Notes: a model not told the origin generated them from the sequence alone. A DNA stretch of 34,922 nt from Candidatus Brocadiia bacterium (GCA_013359215.1 JABWCH010000117.1:1-34922); one strand, 5' to 3'. Counted from the first letter of the stretch, positions 11,101-17,579 are shown. Program-made: numbers and translations.

Positions 11101-12484
11101 CCCTCCTCAGATTGGTGCAAGATTGTACGCCCTTGTCCAGAATCATTCACAATATGAGCTAAGTCCTCAAAAAATAGAAGGGATAAGCCAGATAGGGGCG
11201 AACCAGATTGGATTCTATCCGCCTCAGACATCGGCTCAGGATTTCCTTTTGGCCTATAAAATCGAAAGGCACGATTGGGAGCTAACCTTTTCTGAAAATA
11301 AGCAAACCATAGTGCATACAGTCAAGGCCAGCATTGATAGCATCAAGGTAGACACTTCCCTGGACAAAGAAGGAGATTGCAGACACCGAATTGTGTATAA
11401 CATAAGACATTTGGGCTTGCAATTCCTTGAAATCGAAAGGCTGCAAAATTGCCAGCTTTGGGGCGTGTTTGTATCTGGATTTTTTGTAAAGCCTGTAAAA
11501 AAGACTGTGCAGGAAAAAGAAATACTCTTGATTCCTTTGCAGCAGAATTTTACAACAAACCAAAAAGAAGAAAGGCTTTCTGTAAGGCTGATTTATAGCG
11601 ATAAGCTTCCTCCCTTACAAGAAGGGATTTCCTATAAAATTCCTTTGCCTCTTGTCAGCAACATCAAAGAAGTAGGCAGCGTACACTGGACTCTGCACCT
11701 TCCTAAAGGCTATATCTATCGTTTTGGAGGGAATATAAGCCCATCCGATAATATATACTTTGAGGAATACCAGACCACGGTTTCTTATGATGCAAGAGAT
11801 GCTGAAAAGCAAATGATTCTTAACAAACAATTGCTCCAGGCAGCGATCTCACGAGAAAACCGTCTCAAAGTACGCCAGGATAATTATATGAAAGAAGCAG
11901 AACAAAGCCAGAAGACACTATTCAGCAATGTTCTGAACACCAGACAACAGCAAGACGCTTCTTTGAACGACAGCAATCTCAAACAAGTCAAACAATATGG
12001 AATCCAAAACATTGTTGCAGCGCAAAGGGCAGGAAGAGATCAGTCAGGGGCGAGCCAGGCACCTGTTTATAAAGACCAGAAAAGCGAAAAGTTTGCAGGG
12101 GAAGAAAACGAAAGCTTTTTGAAACGACAGGAAGCCAATGTCCAAAAAATCTTTATCCCACAAGAACAACAAAAAAAACAAACAGACCCTCTGTTTGCTT
12201 TTGACATTGCTCCTACAGCCGATGGAGGGCAATTCTACTTTGCCAAAAGACAAGGTGATGCTGTTCTTGAAATCCGAACCTTCCTTGACCCAAAAGAAAG
12301 CAAGATGTGGCTAGGAATCCAGTTCAGCATACTTTTCTTGTTGCTCATCCTCTGTGCTGGACTCAAGCTGTTTTCTTTGAAAGACGGCTATTCTTTCCGT
12401 AAATTCAAGCTCACATTGCTCGTTGTCTTTCTCGCAGCTCTTGCCTTTGGATTCTTAGAATTTGTCCATTATTTTTATCTCTAG
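5129..12484 (+). CDS. Giant two-module exported membrane protein (fusion)
   Basis: The 2451-residue protein of unknown function looks like two copies of the upstream 1143-residue module joined in one frame. Module 1 has a signal peptide (1-22, ending ASAQ), the motif ERIIYVP at 28-34, a long beta-rich part, then a Pro/Glu/Lys-rich low-complexity stretch (about 985-1180). A hydrophobic cluster with about three helices follows (1231-1302). A signal-peptide-like segment ending STAMAQ then lies at about 1314-1333. Module 2 follows at once with RQIYVSY (1339-1345) and VFLPYETY, another beta-rich part, a Gln-rich linker (about 2255-2370) and two C-terminal helices (about 2391-2415 and 2425-2451). 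The end of each module has a G-x-F-x-F-like stretch before the membrane helix. The start has AGGAG nine bases upstream. No internal stop or frameshift is seen, so the fusion appears genuine. Confidence 0.85.
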   Translation: MKRKFYLLFLFLLSFIISWASAQDKITERIIYVPSEEWENVIKAQPKGISLSWEQYQDLLKKQPQAQSKPQSSVVVGDIRYQGKMIEKTLHFEMDMLLTSLSDGLQEFSFEFGKMGVEKALLNDKEALIAAEEVVQDIPVIQQSNENSANQEYYQQRLVRQSPPQQMANNVMPPVLEPKVRYRVLLQGKGEHRLKMFFFKRLSTHKDELKANLVLGEFAQQTFVLKTQDEMEYTIEPIASASHNGEMFIYMGNRSDFSLSMKPREQKDVKQPLYLAHVYASHLVRVDSITSWFQVSLEIYYQAQKNFTFYIPANVEILSISENRWESSTEGDSKKIIVQLEEAVDRAHTISIKCERQLLGDKEFSLPAITASGQNLLRQDGLIYIEKTPEIQLEIQNIKEARQITAESLFPRGKGAETTLLKKFGQEAVAAFKHAHTDYSIVMKKKEIVPVIESTFVAAISFYQDGLECVNHITFDTIEGKSKQLSIVLPQGWSVDSIEGYFARNANSAFSKFHDFSYYVKDSILYLSLRNQIVAGQRLKISLKLQNMPEGWQGDWEERQMLLPLIKPMGTKYLPSFAGVIVDPDYQMELLHIAQAQSVDINILRSLQVSSKNLRLGLKLNEDKASANISLKRKPSYTELTLASYISVEPERIRCMSVLVYDIKNASQNMLRFTMPKAFPYILHVADEFGFIKEKEQKEGKNGQEWLIKLQKRVIGTYSLYLTFEIPIQSIESYMEFPVMQFPGIEQRKGFIGICGISQAEITPVSTKGLSKILNTQLPLIPHPELPAGTEYLHAFKYANAEFQLSMEIKMHGKVSVANAILESVTISTLYPQKDTERVVCEYTLSHIGLQYFDLVLPKDTNLWSAVVDDKGEKPVKKDNTLSIPVPRENTGKANSIRVVYERKVPELGYFGTMVLERPQTHSSIPVKKFQWFLYLPPSYQVGKFSSDFVSGGKPWYKILGQAATGFLTLTYEKSVGYSKSQYHLSRDAYSMPKQSKEEYYNESQQNMPAPGLVPPPPASPSPAKRPMAQTMGKNIQDMKEKERRKTEGYLKKDMAKREEKSQLESAKPTLPSEVMEDGAGKGMPEVEAPMEEEQKSEEAPVDEESIDDIETEKKEKLSDEFVPPSPEPILEDKPSQNKIIEPQKAENDADEWDYSPKSKISPVRPKIPATGMKKAGEDQTGVYSVKAKGLRSLDIELLGSKVRSQVTSIGRQLPSSLACISLLYLHEETMRSLRIAFAALSVLIGLILIAQRRIPRVVAIMIILLVVSFIPLIFGSWLTPYSNAVAWGILGSVALFLAYRILWKIGAWFGLHQQTAALILVVVLMASTAMAQEPSKVRQIYVSYNPEKIEQLDQVNKVFLPYETYVTLWNRAYPDRPIEVAQKKQDNYFLYHADYKGKISGEQTQFTVNFLAEVFNAPIAMPLGLAQTAVQKATLYKEGEEAGQEVTLKPTENGYSIMLPKKGKYRIEMQFLPQGKSAGKRGSFQFGLIPIASSVLQFTLDHDLEANLSSFSGDWYEKKQEDGKTLTLFPGLSRQIAMDWYQSSESYKAKGLNINANSKHSLTVSDYLLRLESKIDYQILSGKIDRLNLKVPKDYNILRLNCTNLERWILSPEADHNSISIRLVDSSAQKITLDLVADKVLSQVPSVVLYPEIIPVEVERENGQAILITQNFYNVIVTRHEKLRKVSSYEQGQKFYEVFRYNEHPYQLEFSIQPQEYYNFSRSQLSLKIDEEKIQADYNTSLEVKGKEIFSYQIHFPDMFTITKVSGPFVKSWKVEKQEENQILHIPFLGSLKKGEKTDIFISMEKELKDSKSLLIPYLFSPQVHYSSGDILVASARDAALTVLEIKGLQEYDIASFGDIPDYVKRYAFRFEGTQYMGKVEIQSQQPQIEVDAIINLLVEDDWINFGYFLRYKIQFAAADTFTFRLPASLGEELDILGENIKDIKKTKQGKYHVWKVVLHTKVRDEYTLALFPRVMENQGTGVAFYPISFPPQIGARLYALVQNHSQYELSPQKIEGISQIGANQIGFYPPQTSAQDFLLAYKIERHDWELTFSENKQTIVHTVKASIDSIKVDTSLDKEGDCRHRIVYNIRHLGLQFLEIERLQNCQLWGVFVSGFFVKPVKKTVQEKEILLIPLQQNFTTNQKEERLSVRLIYSDKLPPLQEGISYKIPLPLVSNIKEVGSVHWTLHLPKGYIYRFGGNISPSDNIYFEEYQTTVSYDARDAEKQMILNKQLLQAAISRENRLKVRQDNYMKEAEQSQKTLFSNVLNTRQQQDASLNDSNLKQVKQYGIQNIVAAQRAGRDQSGASQAPVYKDQKSEKFAGEENESFLKRQEANVQKIFIPQEQQKKQTDPLFAFDIAPTADGGQFYFAKRQGDAVLEIRTFLDPKESKMWLGIQFSILFLLLILCAGLKLFSLKDGYSFRKFKLTLLVVFLAALAFGFLEFVHYFYL

Positions 12485-12540
12485 GTAGGTGTGCTCAAAA
12501 GTTTTTGTGCATATTGTAACTTATGGATAAAAAAATAAAT

Positions 12541-12679
12541 GGATTTAGCTCCTAATCGGGATTATCAGAAAAGTATTTTATCGCGAATTTTGCGAATGAA
12601 CGAATAACACGAATAGATTATCTTATTCGTGTTATTCGTGTCATTCGTGATTTTAAAATTAGGAGCTAAGTCCATAAGC
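12541..12679. mobile_element. MITE-like palindromic element, copy 2 (inverted)
   Basis: This is the inverse-orientation partner of the element at 1415-1583. GGATTTAGCTCCTAAT begins it and ATTAGGAGCTAAGTCC lies at the other end, with interior ATTCGTG/CACGAAT words that can fold back on themselves. It lacks the 29-base internal duplication of copy 1. Its outer left flank is A/T-rich and lacks the GCTTAT extension that the other three ends carry. It starts 57 bases after the stop of the second giant gene and could also act as a transcription end. Confidence 0.7.
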
Positions 12680-12690
12680 GTTAAAATAAT

Positions 12691-12721
12691 TAACCGCAGA
12701 GATGCCAAGAACGCAGAGAAG
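12691..12721 (+). repeat. CGCAGAG-word repeat
   Basis: CCGCAGAGATGCCAAGAACG followed by CAGAGAA contains two CGCAGAG words about 18 bases apart. Similar words occur at 34861-34890 and, singly, at 17885-17897 on the other strand. The sequence lies next to MITE copy 2. It is followed by a hairpin, GGGCGTT/AACGCCC, at about 12723-12745. Confidence 0.45.
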
Positions 12722-12877
12722 AGGGCGTTGCACGAGAACGCCCCAAAAAAATGTTCTAATCCAGGAAATATAAAAAAGGAAAAAATAAGGACAAAAAACA
12801 TGAGAATAGCCTTTATTTCCTAGTAAATTTTAGTGCAAATTTCATTACAAAAATTTTCTTGCAATGATTAAAAAATT

Positions 12878-12905
12878 TTGATAAATTTAAAAAATTGATT
12901 ATTAT
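12878..12905 (+). promoter_or_regulatory. Candidate promoter of PEP-CTERM gene
   Basis: TTGATA (12878-12883) and TATTAT (12900-12905), each 5/6 of consensus, are separated by 16 bases. The predicted start is near 12912, giving a leader of about 30 bases that includes the AGGAG ribosome site before the ATG at 12941. The region is very A/T-rich, so chance remains possible. Confidence 0.45.
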
Positions 12906-12940
12906 TTTGAAATTTTCAAACAATAGCAGGAGAAAACAGT

Positions 12941-13618
12941 ATGAAACTATTATTGTGCATATCAATATTTTTACTAGGATTTAGTTCAGTCTATGCTGTC
13001 ACGATCTTTGGCATGAATTTTACGCAAGAAGGAAGCGGAACTGTTAGCTTACTCAATCCTGGCCTGCAAATGGAAGCCTATAACAATAGCACTTTACGTC
13101 TTAAATCCGATGCAGCCCTTCCCACAGGCGATTTTGTGATTGAGCTAAGTGGCACAACAAGCCTGGGTGGCTCATACCTATACTCTCATGTAAAGCATTT
13201 TTTTGGCATTGTTCAGTTCAACGAAACCGCTAATGTTTCAACAGAGCAGATCATATCATGGGACACTCCTCACTTCACAGCAGACACACATTATCGAGTG
13301 GATATCAACACTGAAATCGGTATGAATCAAGCATTCGATGTGCGTTTTACGCGAAGCGGTAATGCGATTACTACAGCCAAAAAAGTTTCAGGCATATACC
13401 AGACAATCAACACATATACGATTGATAACACAAGCAAGCCACTATACTTCGAATTCATCCAAATGGATGGCACAAGTGGCGGTTCTGGATACGCCCGATA
13501 CACTCCTGTGGGAGAAAATTCTCTCTTGCAATCCAGTGTCCCAGAGCCAACAGGAATTTTATTGGTGATATCAGGGCTGCTTTTACTGTCCTATTTTACA
13601 AAAAAAACACAGAAATAA
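12941..13618 (+). CDS. PEP-CTERM sorting-domain protein
   Basis: The 225-residue protein has an N-terminal signal peptide (about 1-19, ending SVYA). Its C-terminal sorting signal consists of the motif VPEPTG, a hydrophobic helix (ILLVISGLLLLSYF), and a short basic tail (TKKTQK). In PEP-CTERM systems an exosortase cleaves near the PEP motif after export, and the protein goes to the cell surface or extracellular matrix. The central 170 residues show no domain that I recognise; they are polar, rich in Thr/Ser/Asn, and probably a beta sandwich. AGGAG lies eight bases before the ATG. It appears to be a single-gene unit with its own promoter, and a dispersed repeat follows 26 bases after the stop. 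No exosortase gene is present here. Confidence 0.85.
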   Translation: MKLLLCISIFLLGFSSVYAVTIFGMNFTQEGSGTVSLLNPGLQMEAYNNSTLRLKSDAALPTGDFVIELSGTTSLGGSYLYSHVKHFFGIVQFNETANVSTEQIISWDTPHFTADTHYRVDINTEIGMNQAFDVRFTRSGNAITTAKKVSGIYQTINTYTIDNTSKPLYFEFIQMDGTSGGSGYARYTPVGENSLLQSSVPEPTGILLVISGLLLLSYFTKKTQK

Positions 13619-13643
13619 AGTTATACCATCTTCTGAACAATAG

Positions 13644-13703
13644 GTGAGCGATATGCGTGTTAACTTTTCGATGCAACTCTTTACCCTTTTTGGGTAAATA
13701 TAT
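13644..13703 (+). repeat. Dispersed repeat R2, copy 1
   Basis: The 32 bases at 13656-13687 (starting CGTGTTAACTTTTCGATGCA) occur exactly, on the other strand, within 19182-19241. Flanks also match partly (GTGAGCG at one end, ACCC-loop-GGGT hairpin at the other). It lies 26 bases after the stop of the PEP-CTERM gene. Function is unknown; the position and terminal hairpin suggest a REP-like, gene-end element. Confidence 0.7.
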
Positions 13704-13819
13704 GAAAAACAAGATGATTTCCACTCTGGCCGAAGAAATATATAAAAGCCGATCTTAGCTTTTTTAATGGATTTAATTATTTTTAGCTATGCATCGTCTT
13801 TTGATGAAAGCAATGTTGC

Positions 13820-14611
13820 ATGGAAAAATACTGTGATTTGGGAAGTAAAAAAACTATTATGAAAGATATGATTAGAGAAAACAGAGAGTTTTTGAAAGAT
13901 ACACTGAGGCTAACCTATGACTTCAAACAAACAGACCAGAATAGAGGAATCAAATCCCCAACAATACAGAAGCCTCTCAAGAACGGGCAAAAAATTATAG
14001 AGCTACCCAAAAAGAATCTTTACTCACCTTCGGGCAACAAAGATTTAGTAAGTGCTATCCTTTATAGGGAAAGCAATCGCAAATATAGCCTTGAACCCCT
14101 CACTCTTGCTGAAATATCATTTCTGCTTTGGGCTACGCAAGGCTTGAGAGGCAGCCTTCACAATGGACATGCTTTCAGAGTTGTCCCATCGGCTGGATGC
14201 AGACACAGTTTTGAGACATACATTGCAGCGATTCATATTTCTGGGCTAAAGCAAGGCATTTATCGCTATCTGCCAATCGAACACGGTATTGTCCTGGAAA
14301 AAGAAGTTGAAAATCTTTCTGAAAAGGTCGTCCAGGCAACATTGGGGCAGAGCTTTGCAGGAGAAGCAGGGGCAGTTTTCATCTGGGTCTGCATACCTTA
14401 TAGGATGGAGTGGCGTTATGGCCCCGCTGCCCACAGAGTAATTGCTTTTGATGCTGGGCATATTTGCCAAAACCTTTATCTTGCAGTCCAAGCTATTGCC
14501 GCTGGGACTTGCGCAATTGCAGCTTACAACCAAAGCCTGATGGATGAATTAATCGAAGTTGACGGCGAAGATGAGTTCACAATCTATCTATCACCCGTGG
14601 GAAAGCTTTGA
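13820..14611 (+). CDS. SagB-type nitroreductase-family dehydrogenase
   Basis: The 263-residue protein belongs to the FMN-dependent nitroreductase superfamily, SagB/ThcOx-type branch. Signature stretches are RESNRKYSLEPLTLAEISFL (about 93-112), ATQGLRG, the RVVPSAG motif, and the C-terminal AFDAGHICQNLYLAVQAI and LSPVGK. SagB enzymes oxidise azolines to azoles in peptide natural products, but many members stand alone and have no known substrate. No YcaO cyclodehydratase or precursor peptide is seen nearby, so azole formation is not supported. The start is uncertain. The first ATG (13820) has no clear ribosome site, while the ATG at 13859 has GGGAAG 13 bases upstream, and homologues as I remember them begin near the NREFLKD motif. 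Cytoplasmic. Confidence 0.8.
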   Translation: MEKYCDLGSKKTIMKDMIRENREFLKDTLRLTYDFKQTDQNRGIKSPTIQKPLKNGQKIIELPKKNLYSPSGNKDLVSAILYRESNRKYSLEPLTLAEISFLLWATQGLRGSLHNGHAFRVVPSAGCRHSFETYIAAIHISGLKQGIYRYLPIEHGIVLEKEVENLSEKVVQATLGQSFAGEAGAVFIWVCIPYRMEWRYGPAAHRVIAFDAGHICQNLYLAVQAIAAGTCAIAAYNQSLMDELIEVDGEDEFTIYLSPVGKL

Positions 14612-14658
14612 TTATTAGAATCTAACAAGCAAAATGTTTGCCAAAAGCAAAGATTTTT

Positions 14659-14849
14659 ATCACGAATAAGAGCCTATCCGAAAAATCCTTTTGGCTGCAA
14701 ATTTCGATGCATCTCGGATAGCTTCGTCGGAAGTGACAAAATTGTCCTCAGAGTAGCTACGGCTACACTTGCTGCAATTTTGTCACTTTCTCCTTGCTCT
14801 CCGAGTGCCTCAAAATTTTCGCCTAAAATATATTCGTCTCATTCGTGAT
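14659..14849. repeat. Long imperfect palindrome, MITE-like
   Basis: Almost the whole interval folds on itself. The outer ends are ATCACGAATAAGA and its near-complement TCTCATTCGTGAT. The inner arms, 14731-14744 and 14775-14788, are perfect complements (AAGTGACAAAATTG). The sequence between outer and inner arms also pairs imperfectly, and the loop contains a small GTAGC/GCTAC hairpin. The CACGAAT ends resemble the interior of the MITE-like elements. It lies between the convergent SagB-like and ricT-like genes and may serve both as a terminator. Confidence 0.7.
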
Positions 14850-14905
14850 TAATACCTTTTACGACTTGCGCCAGTTGAAAAGCCGTTAAATATTATTTCT
14901 ATACT

Positions 14906-15418
14906 CTAATTTCTTTCTTCGGCTTCCCCTTCTTCCTCGCCTTCTTCTCCTATATAAATTTCCAGAGGATTGGTATCTTCATATCTCAGACAGCAGCGTA
15001 GGCGGCCACATAGGCCACAGTACATTGCTGGATTAGGAGTTGGTCCTGCCTTTTTGGCTATTTTGGCAGTGATAGGGTAAAAGGTGCGAAGAAAAGCGCA
15101 GCAGCAAAGCTGTCGCCCACAAATGCCTGCCCCGCCCAGTAGGCTTGCTGCATCGCGCTGGCCTATCTGGCGTAGCTCGATTCTCAAACCATGGTATTGA
15201 TAGCGCAAAACCTTGAGCAGGTCACGAAAATCGACTCTCTCTGGTGCTGTAAAAAAAAAGATCAGTTTGTTTTCTTCTTTTACTGAGCTTACCTGGATTA
15301 AACGCATAGGAAGCTTGAGTTCTTTGATTTTGCTTTTGCAAAACTGGAATTCTTCTTTGCATATTGTTTCAGGATTGGCACAACAAGAGTATTGGTTAGC
15401 TCGGATATTTGTGTTCAT
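14906..15418 (-). CDS. PSP1-domain RicT/YaaT-like protein, short form
   Basis: The 170-residue protein carries the conserved core of the PSP1 domain of RicT (YaaT): FFTAPERVDFRDLLKVLRYQ, RIELRQIGQRDAA, LGGAGICGRQLCCCAFL and CGLCGRLRCCLRYE. In Bacillus subtilis RicT is part of the Fe-S-binding RicAFT complex that affects RNA processing. The cysteine-rich motifs needed for this are present. Compared with RicT as I recall it (about 275 residues), roughly the first 90 residues are missing, and the protein starts with a short Cys-containing leader. The ATG has no obvious ribosome site and lies five bases after the nifS stop, so translational coupling is likely. The tail is Glu-rich. The third place in a nifU-nifS operon suggests an Fe-S-related role. 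Confidence 0.8.
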   Translation of the reverse strand: MNTNIRANQYSCCANPETICKEEFQFCKSKIKELKLPMRLIQVSSVKEENKLIFFFTAPERVDFRDLLKVLRYQYHGLRIELRQIGQRDAASLLGGAGICGRQLCCCAFLRTFYPITAKIAKKAGPTPNPAMYCGLCGRLRCCLRYEDTNPLEIYIGEEGEEEGEAEERN

Positions 15419-15423
15419 ATTTT

Positions 15424-16605
15424 TTATATCGAAGGCATATTTTTAGAAGAAAAAGGCGAAATTGCCCGCAGCTTTTGGATAACGCCAGGAAGCTTGTCTA
15501 TGATATAGTCGATTTCTTCATCTGTTGTATAGCGAGAAAGAGAAAAACGAATAGACCCATGAATTGAAGTAAACGGAATTTGCATAGCTCTTAGAACATG
15601 CGATGGTTCAAGAGATCCAGAACTGCAAGCAGAACCAGAAGATGCACAAATCCCTTCTTTGGAAAGCGTTAGCAAAATGGCTTCTCCTTCAATATATTCA
15701 AAGCCAATATTGCTTGTGTTGGGAAGGCGTTTCTCTTTATGACCGTTCAGGGATGTATCAGGAATATTCTTTAAAATCCAGTTTTCCATTCTGTCACGCC
15801 TTGCTTTGACTTGGGTATTTTCTTCCTGGATATTTTTAGCAGCTAGTTCACAGGCCGCACCAATCGCAATGATATTAGGAACGGCTTCTGTTCCAGCCCT
15901 TCTACCCCTTTCCTGATGTCCACCAATCAAATAAGGACGCATTCTTACGCCTTTACGAATATACATAGCCCCTATTCCTTTGGGTGCATGCAATTTATGC
16001 CCTGATAGCGATAGAAGATCAATCGTGGATTTTTGCATATTCAGAGGGATTTTGCCTACAGCTTGCACTGCATCTACATGAAATAGAACACCTCTTTCTT
16101 TTGCTATTTTGCCAATTTCCTCAATCGGAGAAATAACCCCTGTCTCATTGTTTGCATACATCACGGATACCAGGGCTGTTTCTTCTGTAATGGCATCTTT
16201 TAGAGCATTCATATCCAAAAGCCCCTGTCTGTCTACTCCAATCTCAGAAACACGGTATCCCTTTTTGGAAAGATAGGCCATAGTATTTTTAACAGCAGGA
16301 TGCTCCACAATCGTGGTTACAAGATGCTTTCGATTGCCAGACAGAGCTTCCAGACTACCGATGATTGCAGTATTGTCGCTTTCTGTGCCACAACTGGTAA
16401 AAACAATTTCACTGGAATCGCAGCCAAGCAAGAAAGCTACCTGATCCCTTGCCCTTTCCAGATGCCGAGCCACTTCTCCTCCAAAAAAATGCATGGAGGA
16501 AGGATTTCCGTAGAATTTGTTCAAAAATGGCAGCATCGCAGAAACCACTTCTGGCGCGACTTTGGTTGTGGCATTGTTGTCTACATAAATGACTTTTTTA
16601 TCCAT
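15424..16605 (-). CDS. nifS: Cysteine desulfurase NifS/IscS
   Basis: The 393-residue PLP enzyme removes sulfur from L-cysteine to give alanine and a protein-bound persulfide, which is used to build Fe-S clusters on NifU. It shows the class V aminotransferase pattern: YVDNNATTKV at the N-terminus, HVDAVQAVGKIP, the PLP-lysine motif SGHKLHAPKG (near residue 204), and a mobile loop SSGSACSSGSLEPSHV with the catalytic cysteine near residue 328. Length is normal for the NifS/IscS group. The start is supported by GGAGGT nine bases before ATG. The gene begins two bases after the end of nifU, so the two are co-transcribed. In the absence of nitrogenase genes the pair is best read as the general Fe-S assembly system. 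Confidence 0.95.
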   Translation of the reverse strand: MDKKVIYVDNNATTKVAPEVVSAMLPFLNKFYGNPSSMHFFGGEVARHLERARDQVAFLLGCDSSEIVFTSCGTESDNTAIIGSLEALSGNRKHLVTTIVEHPAVKNTMAYLSKKGYRVSEIGVDRQGLLDMNALKDAITEETALVSVMYANNETGVISPIEEIGKIAKERGVLFHVDAVQAVGKIPLNMQKSTIDLLSLSGHKLHAPKGIGAMYIRKGVRMRPYLIGGHQERGRRAGTEAVPNIIAIGAACELAAKNIQEENTQVKARRDRMENWILKNIPDTSLNGHKEKRLPNTSNIGFEYIEGEAILLTLSKEGICASSGSACSSGSLEPSHVLRAMQIPFTSIHGSIRFSLSRYTTDEEIDYIIDKLPGVIQKLRAISPFSSKNMPSI

Positions 16606-16607
16606 AT

Positions 16608-17477
16608 CTATCGTACCTCCACAACATCTAGCTGCGCTTCGACTTTTTCTCGCAACACTCTTTGGACAAAAGTTTTAATGGTAAAGCTAGAAGAAGGGCA
16701 ACTGCTACATGCACCATGCAGCTTTACCTTGACCGTGTTCCCTGCCACATCGATCAATTCCAGGCTGCCACCATCTACCATCAAGGCAGGCTTGATTTCT
16801 TCTTCAATGGTTTGCTGAATTTTCATAATTTTCTGCAAATTATTCAGAGGCAAAGGCTTTTCTTGTATCACAGTAATAGAAGGTTTCAGCTCTGCTTTTG
16901 CCGACAACTCTTTTTTCCAAACATCATCAATTACGTCTTGGATGCTGGTATGGCAACTGCTGCATCCACCACCTGCTTTTGTATAATTAATAACATCTTG
17001 TACTGTTTTTAGCTTATTTTCTACGACATTGCGTCTGATTTTGTTTTCGGTAATGCCAAAACAGCGGCATATAATGCGGCTTTCATCTTCTTCTTTGTCG
17101 TGAATGGCTTCACCACGATATTTTTTTATGGCTGCTTCCAGTGCTTCCCTACCCATGACGGAACAGTGCATTTTTTCAGGAGGTAAGCCTCCAAGCGCGT
17201 TTGCAATGTCTTCGTTTGTGATCAGAAGTGCCTCATCCAGCGTTTTCCCTTTGACCATTTCTGTTAGCATACTAGAAGAAGCGATAGCACTTCCACAACC
17301 AAAGGTCTGAAAGCTGGCATCTAAAATTCTATTGTTTTCATCTACCTTTAAGAATAGCTTTAAAGCATCTCCACAAACAATCGATCCTATTAATCCTACA
17401 GCATTCGCATCTTTAAGCTCACCCATATTTTTAGGATTGAAAAAATGTTCCATCACTTTTTCAGAATAATCCCACAT
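16608..17477 (-). CDS. nifU: Fe-S cluster assembly scaffold NifU, three-domain
   Basis: The 289-residue scaffold has the full NifU architecture. Residues 1-125 form an IscU-like domain beginning MWDYSEKV with Cys at 35, 61 and 105 (VCGDALK, TFGCGSA, MHCSVMG). The centre is a BFD-like [2Fe-2S] domain (ICRCFGI and [11 protein letters not shown]). The C-terminus has a NifU domain with CSSC (about 200-285). The proposed start at 17477 gives the family's usual MWDYSEKV and has AAGGAG six bases upstream; an in-frame ATG at 17498 would add seven residues but lies before that ribosome site. First gene of nifU-nifS-ricT-like. A perfect inverted repeat lies at 17505-17529, just upstream, where a regulator could act. 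Close in sequence to the Azotobacter protein as I recall it. Confidence 0.95.
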   Translation of the reverse strand: MWDYSEKVMEHFFNPKNMGELKDANAVGLIGSIVCGDALKLFLKVDENNRILDASFQTFGCGSAIASSSMLTEMVKGKTLDEALLITNEDIANALGGLPPEKMHCSVMGREALEAAIKKYRGEAIHDKEEDESRIICRCFGITENKIRRNVVENKLKTVQDVINYTKAGGGCSSCHTSIQDVIDDVWKKELSAKAELKPSITVIQEKPLPLNNLQKIMKIQQTIEEEIKPALMVDGGSLELIDVAGNTVKVKLHGACSSCPSSSFTIKTFVQRVLREKVEAQLDVVEVR

Positions 17478-17504
17478 AAAGACTCCTTTTACATACATAT
17501 TTTT

Positions 17505-17529
17505 TTTGTGAAAACTTTTTTTTCACAAA
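17505..17529. promoter_or_regulatory. Perfect 10-bp inverted repeat upstream of nifU
   Basis: TTTGTGAAAA (17505-17514) and TTTTCACAAA (17520-17529) are exact complements separated by five bases, about 28 bases before the nifU start. It could be an operator for a dimeric regulator of Fe-S assembly or a hairpin in the leader RNA. Confidence 0.45.
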
Positions 17530-17552
17530 TGAGTTTTCATTACTAGCCTAAG

Positions 17553-17579
17553 TCTATATAAACTTGGCAAACTTTTCAA
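17553..17579 (-). promoter_or_regulatory. Weak candidate promoter of nifU operon
   Basis: On the minus strand, TTGAAA (17574-17579) and TATAGA (17553-17558) are separated by 15 bases, which is short of the usual 17. The transcript would start near 17547 and run through the inverted repeat at 17505-17529. Confidence 0.25.

Noticed and set aside
10613..11146. Minus-strand frames of 170-180 codons inside the second giant gene
   Set aside because: They are shadows of a long plus-strand frame that has a signal peptide, ribosome site and paralogue support.
1415..12679. Composite transposon in the strict sense
   Set aside because: The flanking elements carry no transposase and no target duplications were identified, so mobility of the segment is only a possibility.
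15424..17477. Nitrogen-fixation gene cluster
   Set aside because: Only nifU and nifS are present. No nifH, nifD, nifK, nifE, nifN or nifB is seen, and this pair serves general Fe-S assembly in many non-fixing bacteria.
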